Shown in pieces: positions 1 through 7,679 of a DNA stretch of 37,340 nt (position 1 is the first letter of the stretch; every line of letters begins with the position of its first letter). The notes below the pieces were generated by a model. The model worked only from the letters and a program-made list of their open reading frames with translations, was not told the origin of the DNA and made no database searches. The stretch is from Chitinispirillaceae bacterium. GTDB taxonomy: Bacteria > Fibrobacterota > Chitinivibrionia > Chitinivibrionales > Chitinispirillaceae. A program made the translations under genes and the position numbers. The DNA is taken from NCBI GenBank assembly GCA_016929415.1, contig JAFGIW010000161.1, positions 1 through 37,340 on the forward strand. The letters are read 5' to 3'.

Positions 1-79
1 GCCGAGCTGGCTTAAGGCACAGGTTTGCTAAACCTGCGTAGGGGCAACTCTACCGGAGGTTCAAATCCTCTCCCCTCCG
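1..79 (+). tRNA. tRNA-Ser (anticodon GCU), 5' end cut off by the window
   Basis: The anticodon arm pairs CAGGT with ACCTG around the loop TTGCTAA, which places GCT at the anticodon. A long variable arm follows (GTAG pairing with CTAC), as in class II serine tRNAs. The T arm is GGAGG-TTCAAAT-CCTCT, followed by the acceptor 3' strand CCCCTCC and discriminator G at 79. CCA is not encoded. The D arm begins at base 1, so about 9 bases of the 5' acceptor strand lie outside the window. The next gene converges on it and ends 3 nt away. Confidence 0.93.
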
Positions 80-82
80 TAT

Positions 83-1015
83 TTATTTTTTTCCTTTTGC
101 CTGGATAATAAGATCCCGTATAAAATCGAGCCCCTCTTTTTCATTCTCAATTTGTTCAAGCAATTCATCGGGTATTCGCGCTGCTCCCATTCTTGCGCCG
201 GCAAGAGCACCTGTCATCGCACCTATGGTATCGGTATCGCCACCCATCGAAATGGAGAATAAAAATGCATCGAGAAACGAATCGGGATGACGTAAAACCG
301 AGAAAAGGGCAGCAGGCACTGCCTCGATAGCCTGAGGACCGTTGCCGATCTCCTTGGCACTTTCATTTGCCGATGCCTTCCGATCAAGACATTGTGCAAC
401 ACGACCCAGTTTAATTTTAAACGCACTTTCTATGGGTAATTTAAAAATCCGCGTTATCCAGTCATTTTCCGGCACATCATTGAGCGCCAGAAGAATTGCC
501 GTAGCATGGAGAAGCGCTCCCGCACGACCATATGGATGCGTATGTGTCAGCAGGACACAACGGTCTACCTCCTTCTGAAGAGCGGCAGTCTCATCCAATT
601 GAAAAAAAAGAGGTATGGGAGCAACCCGCACCGCCGCACCATCACCGAAATTACCTGAACCGTTGTAAAGCGATGCGGCCGTGGACTCAATTGCCTCCCC
701 ATCCCGCCATCGCTCGATCACCTCAAGCATCCCCCCCCCATAACTGCGCCATGGAGAAAAACGACGCAGAAAACGGTCACGCAGGGAAGATTGGTCGATT
801 AACCCGTTCTCCGTCATCTCTTCCAGCACGGAGATCGCCATCTGTGAGTCATCGGTGTAATTTTTAGGCGGATGTGCCCGAATATATTCCATATCAAGCG
901 GCGGGATTTCATCGGGTCCTTTATCATTGAATCTGAATCCCAGTGCGTCCCCGGCAAGCATCCCGAACATCAGACCGGATATTTTATCTTCGGAGTAAAA
1001 AGCGGTTCGTTTCAT
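83..1015 (-). CDS. ADP-ribosylglycohydrolase (DraG/ARH family)
   Basis: This 310-residue protein belongs to the ADP-ribosylglycohydrolase fold, which removes ADP-ribose from arginine or related acceptors using a two-metal centre. Visible hallmarks are the N-terminal GLMFGMLAGDALG segment (about 14-26), the metal-binding YTDDSQM (53-59) and the C-terminal GGDTDTIGAMTGALAGA (from 258), which supplies the second acidic cluster. Length is normal for the family and no signal peptide is seen, so it is probably cytoplasmic. The ATG start follows AGGAAG at a spacing of 5 nt, and a good promoter lies at 1074-1102. The substrate cannot be inferred; no nitrogenase genes or partner ADP-ribosyltransferase are nearby. 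It converges with the tRNA. Confidence 0.93.
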   Translation of the reverse strand: MKRTAFYSEDKISGLMFGMLAGDALGFRFNDKGPDEIPPLDMEYIRAHPPKNYTDDSQMAISVLEEMTENGLIDQSSLRDRFLRRFSPWRSYGGGMLEVIERWRDGEAIESTAASLYNGSGNFGDGAAVRVAPIPLFFQLDETAALQKEVDRCVLLTHTHPYGRAGALLHATAILLALNDVPENDWITRIFKLPIESAFKIKLGRVAQCLDRKASANESAKEIGNGPQAIEAVPAALFSVLRHPDSFLDAFLFSISMGGDTDTIGAMTGALAGARMGAARIPDELLEQIENEKEGLDFIRDLIIQAKGKK

Positions 1016-1073
1016 CGAAGCTTCCTGTGTCGAGGGGGACCTGCGGTTTTTTCTGTGCCGAAGCTACACCCTT

Positions 1074-1102
1074 AATATATCTACGCGATCGCATTGATGC
1101 AA
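1074..1102 (-). promoter_or_regulatory. sigma70-type promoter for the ADP-ribosylglycohydrolase gene
   Basis: Read on the minus strand, TTGCAT (1102-1097) and TATATT (1079-1074) are separated by exactly 17 bp. The gene starts at 1015, giving a 5' UTR of about 50 nt. This is a consensus match only. Confidence 0.55.
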
Positions 1103-1112
1103 AACCGGCGTG

Positions 1113-2339
1113 TCACCCTCTCCGGAAAAATTCGTCGGTGGTGACGTTAAACGCGAACGGGTCCAGTGAATGAATGATCCGCACATCGTTCCTCTCGAAT
1201 TGATTGTCTGTAACCGAGAGGTCGTTAAGGTAGGGCGTTTCAAGACGGATACCTTGCCCGTCGAACAGTACTTTGACCAACGGCGTCAGCAATTTTTGCC
1301 GGTTGTTTTTAACGACAACACCCATTTCACCGCTGTCCAGTTTTACGAAGCTTCCGACCGGGTAAATCCCCAGCAGCTTGGTAAAATGCTCTACCATGGG
1401 GCGGGGATAATCATCATCAGCACCTTGGAAAATGAGCGCAAGGGCTTCCTGGGGAATATAATTTTTATGATGCAATCCCTGGGTCGTTAAAGAATCATAC
1501 ATATCGGCGATGGCACAGATAAGGGCCACCTCGTCGATCTGCCTGCCCCGCAACCTGTTGGGGTAACCGCTGCCGTTGAGCCGTTCATGGTGCTGGCTGA
1601 TTATATTACGTATTACGGGCGGTGTCTTTTTGCCGTTGTGATCGATAATTTCGAGGCCGAATGCCGGATGACGTTTGAAGAGTTCATATTCCCGTCGTGT
1701 GCAGGTGCCCTGTTTGTGCAGCAGTTCTTCAGGCAGCTTCACTTTCCCTATATCGTGCAGCATGCCGCCCGTTCCGACATCGAGTATACGGCTGCGTGAA
1801 AATCCCAGCGCCGCAGAGAACCCGACCATAAGCACCGCAACATTTACCGAATGCTCATACGTCACGGTGCTCTGCGACTTCATACGGGAGAGGCTCAGCA
1901 GAAGATCGGGCTCATCAAGCATTACATCGATAATGGACTCCACGCAGGTGGTGATGGAAGTGATCGAAAATAGCCGGCCGGTCCTGGCCGATGCCATCAC
2001 CTCTTGAACAGTGTCGATAATCGTAGTGCGCATCTCCATCACACGCTGAACTTTTTTTTCATCAAACACATCTTCGTCAATGACGTTCTGAACCTGGCTG
2101 GGTTCTTCCTGCGGTTCGTTTTCATATGGTTCGGGCGGAAGATCCCGCCCCGTTCCTTTATTCAGATTGATACTCACGGTGATCACTCCCTGACGCCGTA
2201 AAGCTTCGATCTGTGCATAATCCCTAATCAATGTATTGGCGCTGTAAAGCAGGACACCACGTTCATTGAACACGTTTCCGACAAACATTCCAGGCCGGAG
2301 TTGATCAAGAGCTATTTTGCGAATCTGATGCGCCGTCAT
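1113..2339 (-). CDS. HD-GYP domain protein, putative cyclic-di-GMP phosphodiesterase
   Basis: A 408-residue cytoplasmic protein. Residues 1-60 (with LRPGMFV at 14-20) resemble the DUF3391-type domain often found before HD-GYP. A charged linker follows, then the HD-GYP domain with H163, the HDIGK signature (H195, D196), HHER (250-253) and GSGYP (256-260). The usual C-terminal extension (GSFVKL, GVVVKNN) follows. Catalytic metal ligands appear intact, so c-di-GMP hydrolysis is likely by family knowledge. The ATG is preceded by AGGAA. A strong promoter with an embedded palindrome lies about 40 bp upstream, so expression is probably regulated. It does not look co-transcribed with the NUDIX gene, whose 3' end lies 152 nt away. 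Confidence 0.92.
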   Translation of the reverse strand: MTAHQIRKIALDQLRPGMFVGNVFNERGVLLYSANTLIRDYAQIEALRRQGVITVSINLNKGTGRDLPPEPYENEPQEEPSQVQNVIDEDVFDEKKVQRVMEMRTTIIDTVQEVMASARTGRLFSITSITTCVESIIDVMLDEPDLLLSLSRMKSQSTVTYEHSVNVAVLMVGFSAALGFSRSRILDVGTGGMLHDIGKVKLPEELLHKQGTCTRREYELFKRHPAFGLEIIDHNGKKTPPVIRNIISQHHERLNGSGYPNRLRGRQIDEVALICAIADMYDSLTTQGLHHKNYIPQEALALIFQGADDDYPRPMVEHFTKLLGIYPVGSFVKLDSGEMGVVVKNNRQKLLTPLVKVLFDGQGIRLETPYLNDLSVTDNQFERNDVRIIHSLDPFAFNVTTDEFFRRG

Positions 2340-2378
2340 TTTGTTCCTATTGGCAGATACAAAAGGTATATCATCTTT

Positions 2379-2407
2379 ATTATAGTTGTCCCGGACAAGG
2401 ATATCAA
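2379..2407 (-). promoter_or_regulatory. Consensus promoter with palindromic operator in the spacer (HD-GYP gene)
   Basis: On the minus strand TTGATA (2407-2402) and TATAAT (2384-2379) are 17 bp apart. The spacer contains the perfect 13-bp inverted repeat TTGTCC-C-GGACAA (2386-2398). An inverted repeat filling a spacer is a classic repressor-operator arrangement. The predicted 5' UTR is about 32 nt. The binding protein is unknown. Confidence 0.65.
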
Positions 2408-2491
2408 CCGGAAAATGGGTCTTTTTTTATCCGAATCCGAAACCATGAATTGCATCACCCTGCGTAGGGGGCTATAATGTCCGTGTTCCGA

Positions 2492-2896
2492 TTAAATAAA
2501 GGCGCCTTGCTCGACGGTTCTCTTCAATAATTGCCGCATCTCATTGAAAGGTAAAAGTTCATATGCCGCTTCCGGTACATACCAACAAGGGTCTCTTCCA
2601 TCCTCTCCGTCATGCATCCTTTTGTCGAATCGAAACAAATAATAAACTACCCGATACTTTTTACCCCTGAATTCATACGAAATCGTTCCTGCCCCCCCTA
2701 AAAGTTCACCCGTAACCCCCGCTTCTTCAAGGAGTTCACGGCGTGCCGCCTCTTCGGCACTTTCCCCCGGTTCAATATGGCCTTTCGGGAAGATTCGTAC
2801 ACGAGGCTTTTTCCGCGATAAAATGAGGAGCACATTGAGAGAACTCCGGTGCATTCTAATCGCGATAGCTCCAGCTTCTTGAATAATGGTTGTCAC
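2492..2896 (-). CDS. NUDIX hydrolase
   Basis: The NUDIX box is nearly canonical: GHIEPGESAEEAARRELLEEAG matches GX5EX7REUXEEXGU, preceded by FPK as in (di)nucleoside polyphosphate hydrolases. The enzyme would cleave a nucleoside diphosphate linked to another moiety; the substrate is not predictable. I chose a GTG start at 2896 because AAGAAGG lies just upstream and because family members usually begin close to the EAGAIAIR strand. An in-frame ATG at 2959 would add 21 residues but has no ribosome-binding site. The reading frame stays open up to 3052, inside the upstream gene, and that extension is not credible. It is the last gene of a minus-strand operon, 17-79 nt after the ParA-M23 gene depending on start. 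Confidence 0.88.
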   Translation of the reverse strand: MTTIIQEAGAIAIRMHRSSLNVLLILSRKKPRVRIFPKGHIEPGESAEEAARRELLEEAGVTGELLGGAGTISYEFRGKKYRVVYYLFRFDKRMHDGEDGRDPCWYVPEAAYELLPFNEMRQLLKRTVEQGAFI

Positions 2897-2975
2897 TGAA
2901 CCTTCTTGTTCGGAGCGGATATACGAAGAGAATCGATTGGAAACGAAGTGTATCGCCATCAAGATATTATAGTGC

Positions 2976-4808
2976 CTATTTGGCCGCCAGCTGTTCGAAA
3001 TACATCTCACGGTAGAAAAAGAGCTTCGGATCGGTAACGCGGTAGCGGGCATTGCCGAATTTCATATCGCCGCGGCTTTGCGAGCGGATCCCATATCCGA
3101 TGTGGACATGCGGGCCGCTGGTTCGACCGGTCATTCCGATCGTGCCGATTACCTGTCCCTGCCTGACATTGTCACCTTCAGCGAAAAACCGTTTATCCAT
3201 ATGGCAGAAAAACAGTACGGTCTCGTCGTTGACGATGCCGAGGGTGCGTCCCGCCAGAGCATTGGTCAGAAGCACAGCCCTGCCGTTGATCGGAGCGAAG
3301 ATGCGGCTGCCCCGATTCGCAGCCACATCAATCCCGTAATGAGGCTGCCCGCCTCCGGTCCCGCGTTCACACCAGTCTCCGGTGACATACGCGAAATGAT
3401 CGTCGACCAGTTTGACGAAGTAATGATAGACCGGAACCAAACGGGACTCTTTATCGTTGAAAATTTTCATGGGCGGGTAGAAGGTGATTGACATTCCTGC
3501 AGGGACGACATGCTCGGTTATCCGCGGTTCGTTTTCCCGTCGTGTCAGATTATGGATGGTGACCACTTCGTCGATGTACTCGTTGACCTCATGCCACGAC
3601 GGTACCGTTGCCCTGAAACGGCAGATCGCATACTTGGCGAGCTTGTGCATCGATTCACCCGGTCCGAAGGTATGGGTAAAAACTCCACCCGAAGGGACAA
3701 CCAGCTGCTGGGGAGCAATCGGCCGCGGCGCACTGCCCGGTGCTATCGGCGGATGTGCTCCGAAAATAAAGAGTATAAGTGCGCAGGCGACTGCCAGAAC
3801 TCCCGTTTCGATCCGGCATGATGCGTACCGGCGGCGGTGCACGCCGGTAGTCGAATTCAGGACGAACTGTACCCGTTTCGCAAGCTCATCGAACGCCTTG
3901 TTGACTTTACCGTACTGCTGGTATTGATACACCGACATCCCCTCATCCTGAGCGTTGCGGACAATCGCCGATTCGGGTATTTCCAGATCGAAGATGATTG
4001 ACTGCGGGAGAAGCGACACGCCGCTGCCGCCGGTAAAAGTGACCTGTTCGCAGAGGTTTTCGAGAAACCGCCGGTTTTCATTCATCGTACGGGTCTTCCC
4101 TATGACTTTTGAGTCCTGTCTGCCGAAAACCTCGTTTTTAACAATACGCAAGCGGGTATGCGGATAACGATGAGCGAGATTACGGACGTTGCACAGGTAC
4201 TCTCTGAGGCTCTTTGTCGAGAGCGCGTTGAGCGTCACCGGAATGAGATTGAGGTTGCTCGTGAGGTACAGCAGACGGGTAAGGCCGTTCCAGACGGAAG
4301 GCGTATCAATGACGATGTATTTGTAATATTCGCGGCAGATGGCCAGGTTGAACCTGAGATTGCTTAGCTGTAAACCGGACGGCGTCTTGAAAAGCGCGGT
4401 GCCCGCGGGAATCAGGTCGAGACCCTGTTGCACCGGCACGACGAGCGACCTGATACTGCCGCTCCCGATGACCGATCCGAATACTTTTTTTTCCCCCGCC
4501 GAAATCCTCTGATGAAACCGTACAAAGAGGTTATCGGAAGGAATGTTCTTCCCGGGGGCGGCGAAACGTTTACGCAGGAGTTCCCATGAAGAATGTCCGT
4601 CATCGCCGATCGCACGCCCGAAAGCGACCGTTGCGCTGCCCTGGACATCGAGGTCGACAAGAAGTGACGGTCCGCGCTGTGAAAGCGCCGCGGTAAGGTT
4701 GGTGGCGACGGTCGACTTTCCTACCCCACCCTTGATATTTGCAATATGAATGATACCGCCGTCATCGGTGTCGGTAAAGATCAGAGTATTTTCAGGGTAC
4801 TCTCCCAT
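2976..4808 (-). CDS. ParA/MinD-type ATPase fused to a periplasmic M23 (LytM) endopeptidase
   Basis: A single uninterrupted 610-residue frame holds two normally separate proteins. The N-terminal part is ParA-like, with deviant Walker A KGGVGKST (26-33), the DLDVQGSAT segment (from about 52) and Walker B YIVIDTPS (164-171). A hydrophobic helix (about 334-351) follows the basic HRRRYASCR, which predicts cytoplasm-in, C-terminus-out topology. Residues about 377-446 look like a degenerate LysM-type module. The C-terminal M23 domain keeps HxxxD (H490, D494), H536 and HxH (H567, H569), so the zinc ligands and catalytic histidine are present. Numbering is from ATG 4808; a TTG at 4820 is an alternative start. 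It sits between a receiver-like gene (27 nt upstream) and a NUDIX gene. Inference: an ATP-driven, positioned peptidoglycan hydrolase. Confidence 0.93.
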   Translation of the reverse strand: MGEYPENTLIFTDTDDGGIIHIANIKGGVGKSTVATNLTAALSQRGPSLLVDLDVQGSATVAFGRAIGDDGHSSWELLRKRFAAPGKNIPSDNLFVRFHQRISAGEKKVFGSVIGSGSIRSLVVPVQQGLDLIPAGTALFKTPSGLQLSNLRFNLAICREYYKYIVIDTPSVWNGLTRLLYLTSNLNLIPVTLNALSTKSLREYLCNVRNLAHRYPHTRLRIVKNEVFGRQDSKVIGKTRTMNENRRFLENLCEQVTFTGGSGVSLLPQSIIFDLEIPESAIVRNAQDEGMSVYQYQQYGKVNKAFDELAKRVQFVLNSTTGVHRRRYASCRIETGVLAVACALILFIFGAHPPIAPGSAPRPIAPQQLVVPSGGVFTHTFGPGESMHKLAKYAICRFRATVPSWHEVNEYIDEVVTIHNLTRRENEPRITEHVVPAGMSITFYPPMKIFNDKESRLVPVYHYFVKLVDDHFAYVTGDWCERGTGGGQPHYGIDVAANRGSRIFAPINGRAVLLTNALAGRTLGIVNDETVLFFCHMDKRFFAEGDNVRQGQVIGTIGMTGRTSGPHVHIGYGIRSQSRGDMKFGNARYRVTDPKLFFYREMYFEQLAAK

Positions 4809-4835
4809 ACTGCACTGCAATCAACGGTTGACATG

Positions 4836-5174
4836 TTATACCGATTCCACCAGAGATTCCATCTCGAAGGGTTTCGGAAGAATACGGTCGTTTTCGTGAC
4901 GTGCACGATCAGGCAGACACGGTGTGTCGTCATCAGTATTATATAGTAAGACCGGCATTTTTTCAAGCAGCTTACCGATACGGAAATAATGATAGATCGA
5001 TGATCCCTTTTTCCAGGTGTCCATGTCGAGCGCAAGCAGGTCGTATCCTTCCTTCTGCACTTCATCAATAAATCTGTTCGAAATGCAGCAGTCGACCACT
5101 GAATGCTGCCTCGCCAGCAGGTCTTTGATCTGGTTTCTGCGTTTTCTCAAATCATCCATCAATAAAATACGCAT
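4836..5174 (-). CDS. Stand-alone response-regulator receiver domain
   Basis: A 112-residue single-domain protein starting MRILLMDD. The acidic pair D7-D8, the presumed phosphoacceptor D50 in YDLLALDMD, a threonine in LLYNTDD and the conserved lysine in ILPKPFE match the receiver fold in order. No output domain follows. The ATG at 5174 has a good ribosome-binding site (GGGAG, 5-6 nt spacing), so in-frame sequence further upstream is excluded. It lies 77 nt after the TPR gene and 27 nt before the ParA-M23 gene. By analogy with CheY-like adaptors it may act by protein contact, perhaps on the ParA part of its neighbour (inference). No cognate kinase is adjacent. Confidence 0.8.
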   Translation of the reverse strand: MRILLMDDLRKRRNQIKDLLARQHSVVDCCISNRFIDEVQKEGYDLLALDMDTWKKGSSIYHYFRIGKLLEKMPVLLYNTDDDTPCLPDRARHENDRILPKPFEMESLVESV

Positions 5175-5251
5175 GGGTGCTCCCGTCCTTTTATGTCGGT
5201 TGTCGTGGCGACGATGGGCAGTACCGTATTCGACCGGTACCGCCCTGTCGA

Positions 5252-5929
5252 TCAACCGGCCGTTGTGTTTATCAGGGTTGCTTTCAGAAATTCGGCGTTC
5301 TGCCGGTATTCCTGCGCCGTTGTGTCGGCAATAATCTCTTCACATAATTTTTTCGCGCGCATGAAGTCGGTCGTACGGGTAAGAAGCGCGATTTTCCATC
5401 TGGCGGCATTGTGCCGGTACGCTACCCGGTCGTCCGCCAGTACCATTTCAAGATTTTTTATGGCGGCAGCGGTATCCTCCTTGAGTTCATAACAGGCCGC
5501 CAGACCTTCGTATGCCTGCGCATTGATAAAACCGATATTCGCTCCTTTATTTACCGCATCATACCAGGTAATTGCTTCATCGTAACGTCCCTGCTGATAC
5601 AAAATACTCCCCAGCATATAGGCGCTCATTGTCCCGGGAACCGACCGGCGGTAATTTTCCGCTATACTACGGAACTGGTCGATGGCATCCGCCGATCGAT
5701 CTTCGCTGTAGGCAATCATCGCCTTGCCGAACTCTTCCCGCGCGTTTTTTGTGCGGGATTTCTGGAAATAACCGAACACGAGGAAAATCCCGGCAACCAG
5801 AACGATCACCGCCGCTGAACCGACAATTCTGTTACTGTTTTTCCGGACGAAATCCTTTGTTTTAAGAAGTCCGTCAAGAACCGGATCCTCACGCGAAATC
5901 TGTTTCTGCTTGTTGTATTTAATGTTCAA
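5252..5929 (-). CDS. Membrane-anchored TPR protein (YfgM-like)
   Basis: 225 residues. A short basic N-terminal cytoplasmic stretch is followed by one transmembrane helix (about 35-55, AAVIVLVAGIFLVFGYF), then a periplasmic region of tetratricopeptide-type helices. Examples are the segments around SAYMLGSILYQQGRYDEAI, AQAYEGLAACYELKEDTAAA and ARWKIALL. The architecture matches YfgM/BamD-like ancillary proteins, for example the SecYEG-associated YfgM. A TTG start is chosen because a perfect AAGGAGGT precedes it by 4 nt. It is probably the first gene of the minus-strand operon that includes the receiver, ParA-M23 and NUDIX genes. A TATAAT box and a palindrome lie about 85-105 bp upstream. Confidence 0.88.
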   Translation of the reverse strand: MNIKYNKQKQISREDPVLDGLLKTKDFVRKNSNRIVGSAAVIVLVAGIFLVFGYFQKSRTKNAREEFGKAMIAYSEDRSADAIDQFRSIAENYRRSVPGTMSAYMLGSILYQQGRYDEAITWYDAVNKGANIGFINAQAYEGLAACYELKEDTAAAIKNLEMVLADDRVAYRHNAARWKIALLTRTTDFMRAKKLCEEIIADTTAQEYRQNAEFLKATLINTTAG

Positions 5930-6012
5930 TATACCTCCTTTGTAAACCCAACCGCTCCTACCGGCGCACCACCCCCGGAAACCGTCTCCCCCTTCTCCCC
6001 ACGGAAAAAATT

Positions 6013-6035
6013 ATTATAAGCATACAAAAATGCTT
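6013..6035 (-). promoter_or_regulatory. -10-like box with adjoining palindrome upstream of the TPR operon
   Basis: TATAAT reads on the minus strand at 6018-6013. The perfect inverted repeat AAGCAT-acaaaa-ATGCTT (6018-6035) abuts it and occupies the place of the spacer. No good -35 is found at 17 bp; a TTGACT at about 6055 is too far away. It may be an activated promoter or an operator. Confidence 0.35.
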
Positions 6036-6095
6036 CTCTTTAAGGGGAAAAGTCAAGGCCGCTTCTCCTTTCGAAGTATTTATGATACAATTCTT

Positions 6096-6123
6096 TTGAT
6101 ATATCTGAAACTTTCATTATTTT
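6096..6123 (+). promoter_or_regulatory. Possible promoter giving a leaderless phosphatase mRNA
   Basis: TTGATA (6096-6101) and TATTTT (6118-6123) are 16 bp apart. The -10 ends 6 nt before the ATG of the next gene, so transcription would begin at or next to the start codon. That gene has no Shine-Dalgarno sequence, which agrees with a leaderless transcript. Confidence 0.35.
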
Positions 6124-6129
6124 GACACT

Positions 6130-7665
6130 ATGAATCAAATAACCGATACGGACCCGATGGAATCGATTCAAAGTCTGAAACAGCAGAATGAGCAGCTCAA
6201 GGCACAGCTTCTCAATACATCGCTTATTCATGAATTGACCAAAGTCTTGCATTCCTGCACGAATCTGCAGGATATAATAAAAACGCTTCTGCTGGCAATG
6301 CAGGAAATCATTGATTTTGACCGTGTCATCCTTTTCACCATCGATTGTGAACATTTCTGCCTTAAACCCGATGCTTTCGTTGGAATCAAAGAGACCGAAT
6401 TGAAAGACATTTCGATTCCCCTCGGGTTTACCGGTGGTGAAATAACCGACGCCCTGTTTTTAAACCGCCATATCCTCGTCGAGCAACCCGACAGGAACGA
6501 TCCGTGCCACACGCTTTTAGGCGCTGATTCTTACCTTGTCATCCCGCTCATAAATAAAATCAATAAAAAATGTTGGGAAATGAAGTCGTGCACAAAAACC
6601 GCCTGTCCTGCCCATGGCGGCTACAACCCTTACTGCTGGAGTATAAAAGGAAGCGGACTGCTCAGTGACGCAAAAAATGAAGATGAGCGCCGGGCGGCGT
6701 GCATCGTCTGTCCCTGTTTCAAGTTTGAAGGGGTGTTATGGATGGACCGTAACGTGCGGAAAACCCCGATCACCAGTGACGATATCACCATCGTTACGGC
6801 GAGCCTGACAATGGCGGGAATCGTCATTGAGAACTTCCGCATCTTTGACGCTCTCGAAAAGGCCAACCTCAGCGAGAAAAAAATCAACAATAAACTCAAG
6901 ATAATCAACAATGAACTGCAGGTCGCCTATGCACGCATCAATCGTGACCTCGATCATGCGCGAACCATTCAACAGGGGCTGCTGCCGCAGGACCTTGAAG
7001 ATACTCCGGAATTCAAGGTAGGGACCTATTATCTTTCCGCCGATGCGGTCGGCGGCGATTACTACGACGTTTTTAATGTAGAGCCGGGAATTTACGGGCT
7101 GGTCGTTGCCGACGTGTCAGGTCACGGAGTGGCATCAGCGCTCATAATGTCGATGGGTAAGATCCTCCTTAAAACCTTTTCCCGGCATGAACATTCTCCG
7201 CAAAAAACGCTGGAACGGATTAACCAGATTTTTTTATCGGAAATAAAAACCGATCATTTCGTCACGTTTTTCTATGCGATCCTCGACACGGTCAATCACT
7301 CCGTCCGTTTTACCTCCGCGGGCCACTGTCCCATCATTCTCCTCGATCGAAATTCCTCTTCATGTCGCCTTATCAAGGCCGACGGCCTTTTTCTGGGCGT
7401 ATTCCCCGATATGATGCTTCATGAAACCGAACTCATGTACACTCCCGGAACCATACGGATGGTTCTCTATACCGATGGTCTTATAGAAGCGAAAAAAGAG
7501 GACGATGAAATGTACGGCGTTGAACGGTTGAAATATATCGCGGAAACCACGCTTCATCAGTCGGTGAAAGAGGCGGTCAACACCATTCTCACCGATCAGA
7601 AAACATTCTGCGGGGAAAACCTCTCACCTGAAGATGATATAACACTGCTCGTTATCGATTTCTGA
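6130..7665 (+). CDS. SpoIIE/RsbU-type PP2C phosphatase with GAF-like, cysteine-rich sensor domain
   Basis: A 511-residue soluble signalling protein. Residues about 30-235 form a GAF-like sensor interrupted by a cluster of seven cysteines (C148, C154, C159, C169, C191, C194, C196), starting CWEMKSC. A coiled coil (about 238-280) leads to a SpoIIE phosphatase domain with DAVGGDYYD (305-313), VADVSGHGVASAL (from about 326) and the C-terminal PEDDITLLV, so the metal-binding aspartates are present. Such enzymes dephosphorylate anti-sigma antagonists or similar phosphoserine partners. The cysteine pattern suggests a bound Fe-S cluster or zinc and hence redox or oxygen sensing (inference). No anti-sigma pair is adjacent, so the target is unknown. 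The gene is divergent from the TPR operon and converges with the next gene. Confidence 0.92.
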   Translation: MNQITDTDPMESIQSLKQQNEQLKAQLLNTSLIHELTKVLHSCTNLQDIIKTLLLAMQEIIDFDRVILFTIDCEHFCLKPDAFVGIKETELKDISIPLGFTGGEITDALFLNRHILVEQPDRNDPCHTLLGADSYLVIPLINKINKKCWEMKSCTKTACPAHGGYNPYCWSIKGSGLLSDAKNEDERRAACIVCPCFKFEGVLWMDRNVRKTPITSDDITIVTASLTMAGIVIENFRIFDALEKANLSEKKINNKLKIINNELQVAYARINRDLDHARTIQQGLLPQDLEDTPEFKVGTYYLSADAVGGDYYDVFNVEPGIYGLVVADVSGHGVASALIMSMGKILLKTFSRHEHSPQKTLERINQIFLSEIKTDHFVTFFYAILDTVNHSVRFTSAGHCPIILLDRNSSSCRLIKADGLFLGVFPDMMLHETELMYTPGTIRMVLYTDGLIEAKKEDDEMYGVERLKYIAETTLHQSVKEAVNTILTDQKTFCGENLSPEDDITLLVIDF

Positions 7666-7679
7666 CAAACCCGGAAGGT

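Noticed and set aside
2896-3052. Longer N-terminus for the NUDIX protein reaching into the ParA-M23 gene
   Set aside because: The extension overlaps the 3' end of the upstream gene in another frame and has no ribosome-binding site; GTG 2896 has one.
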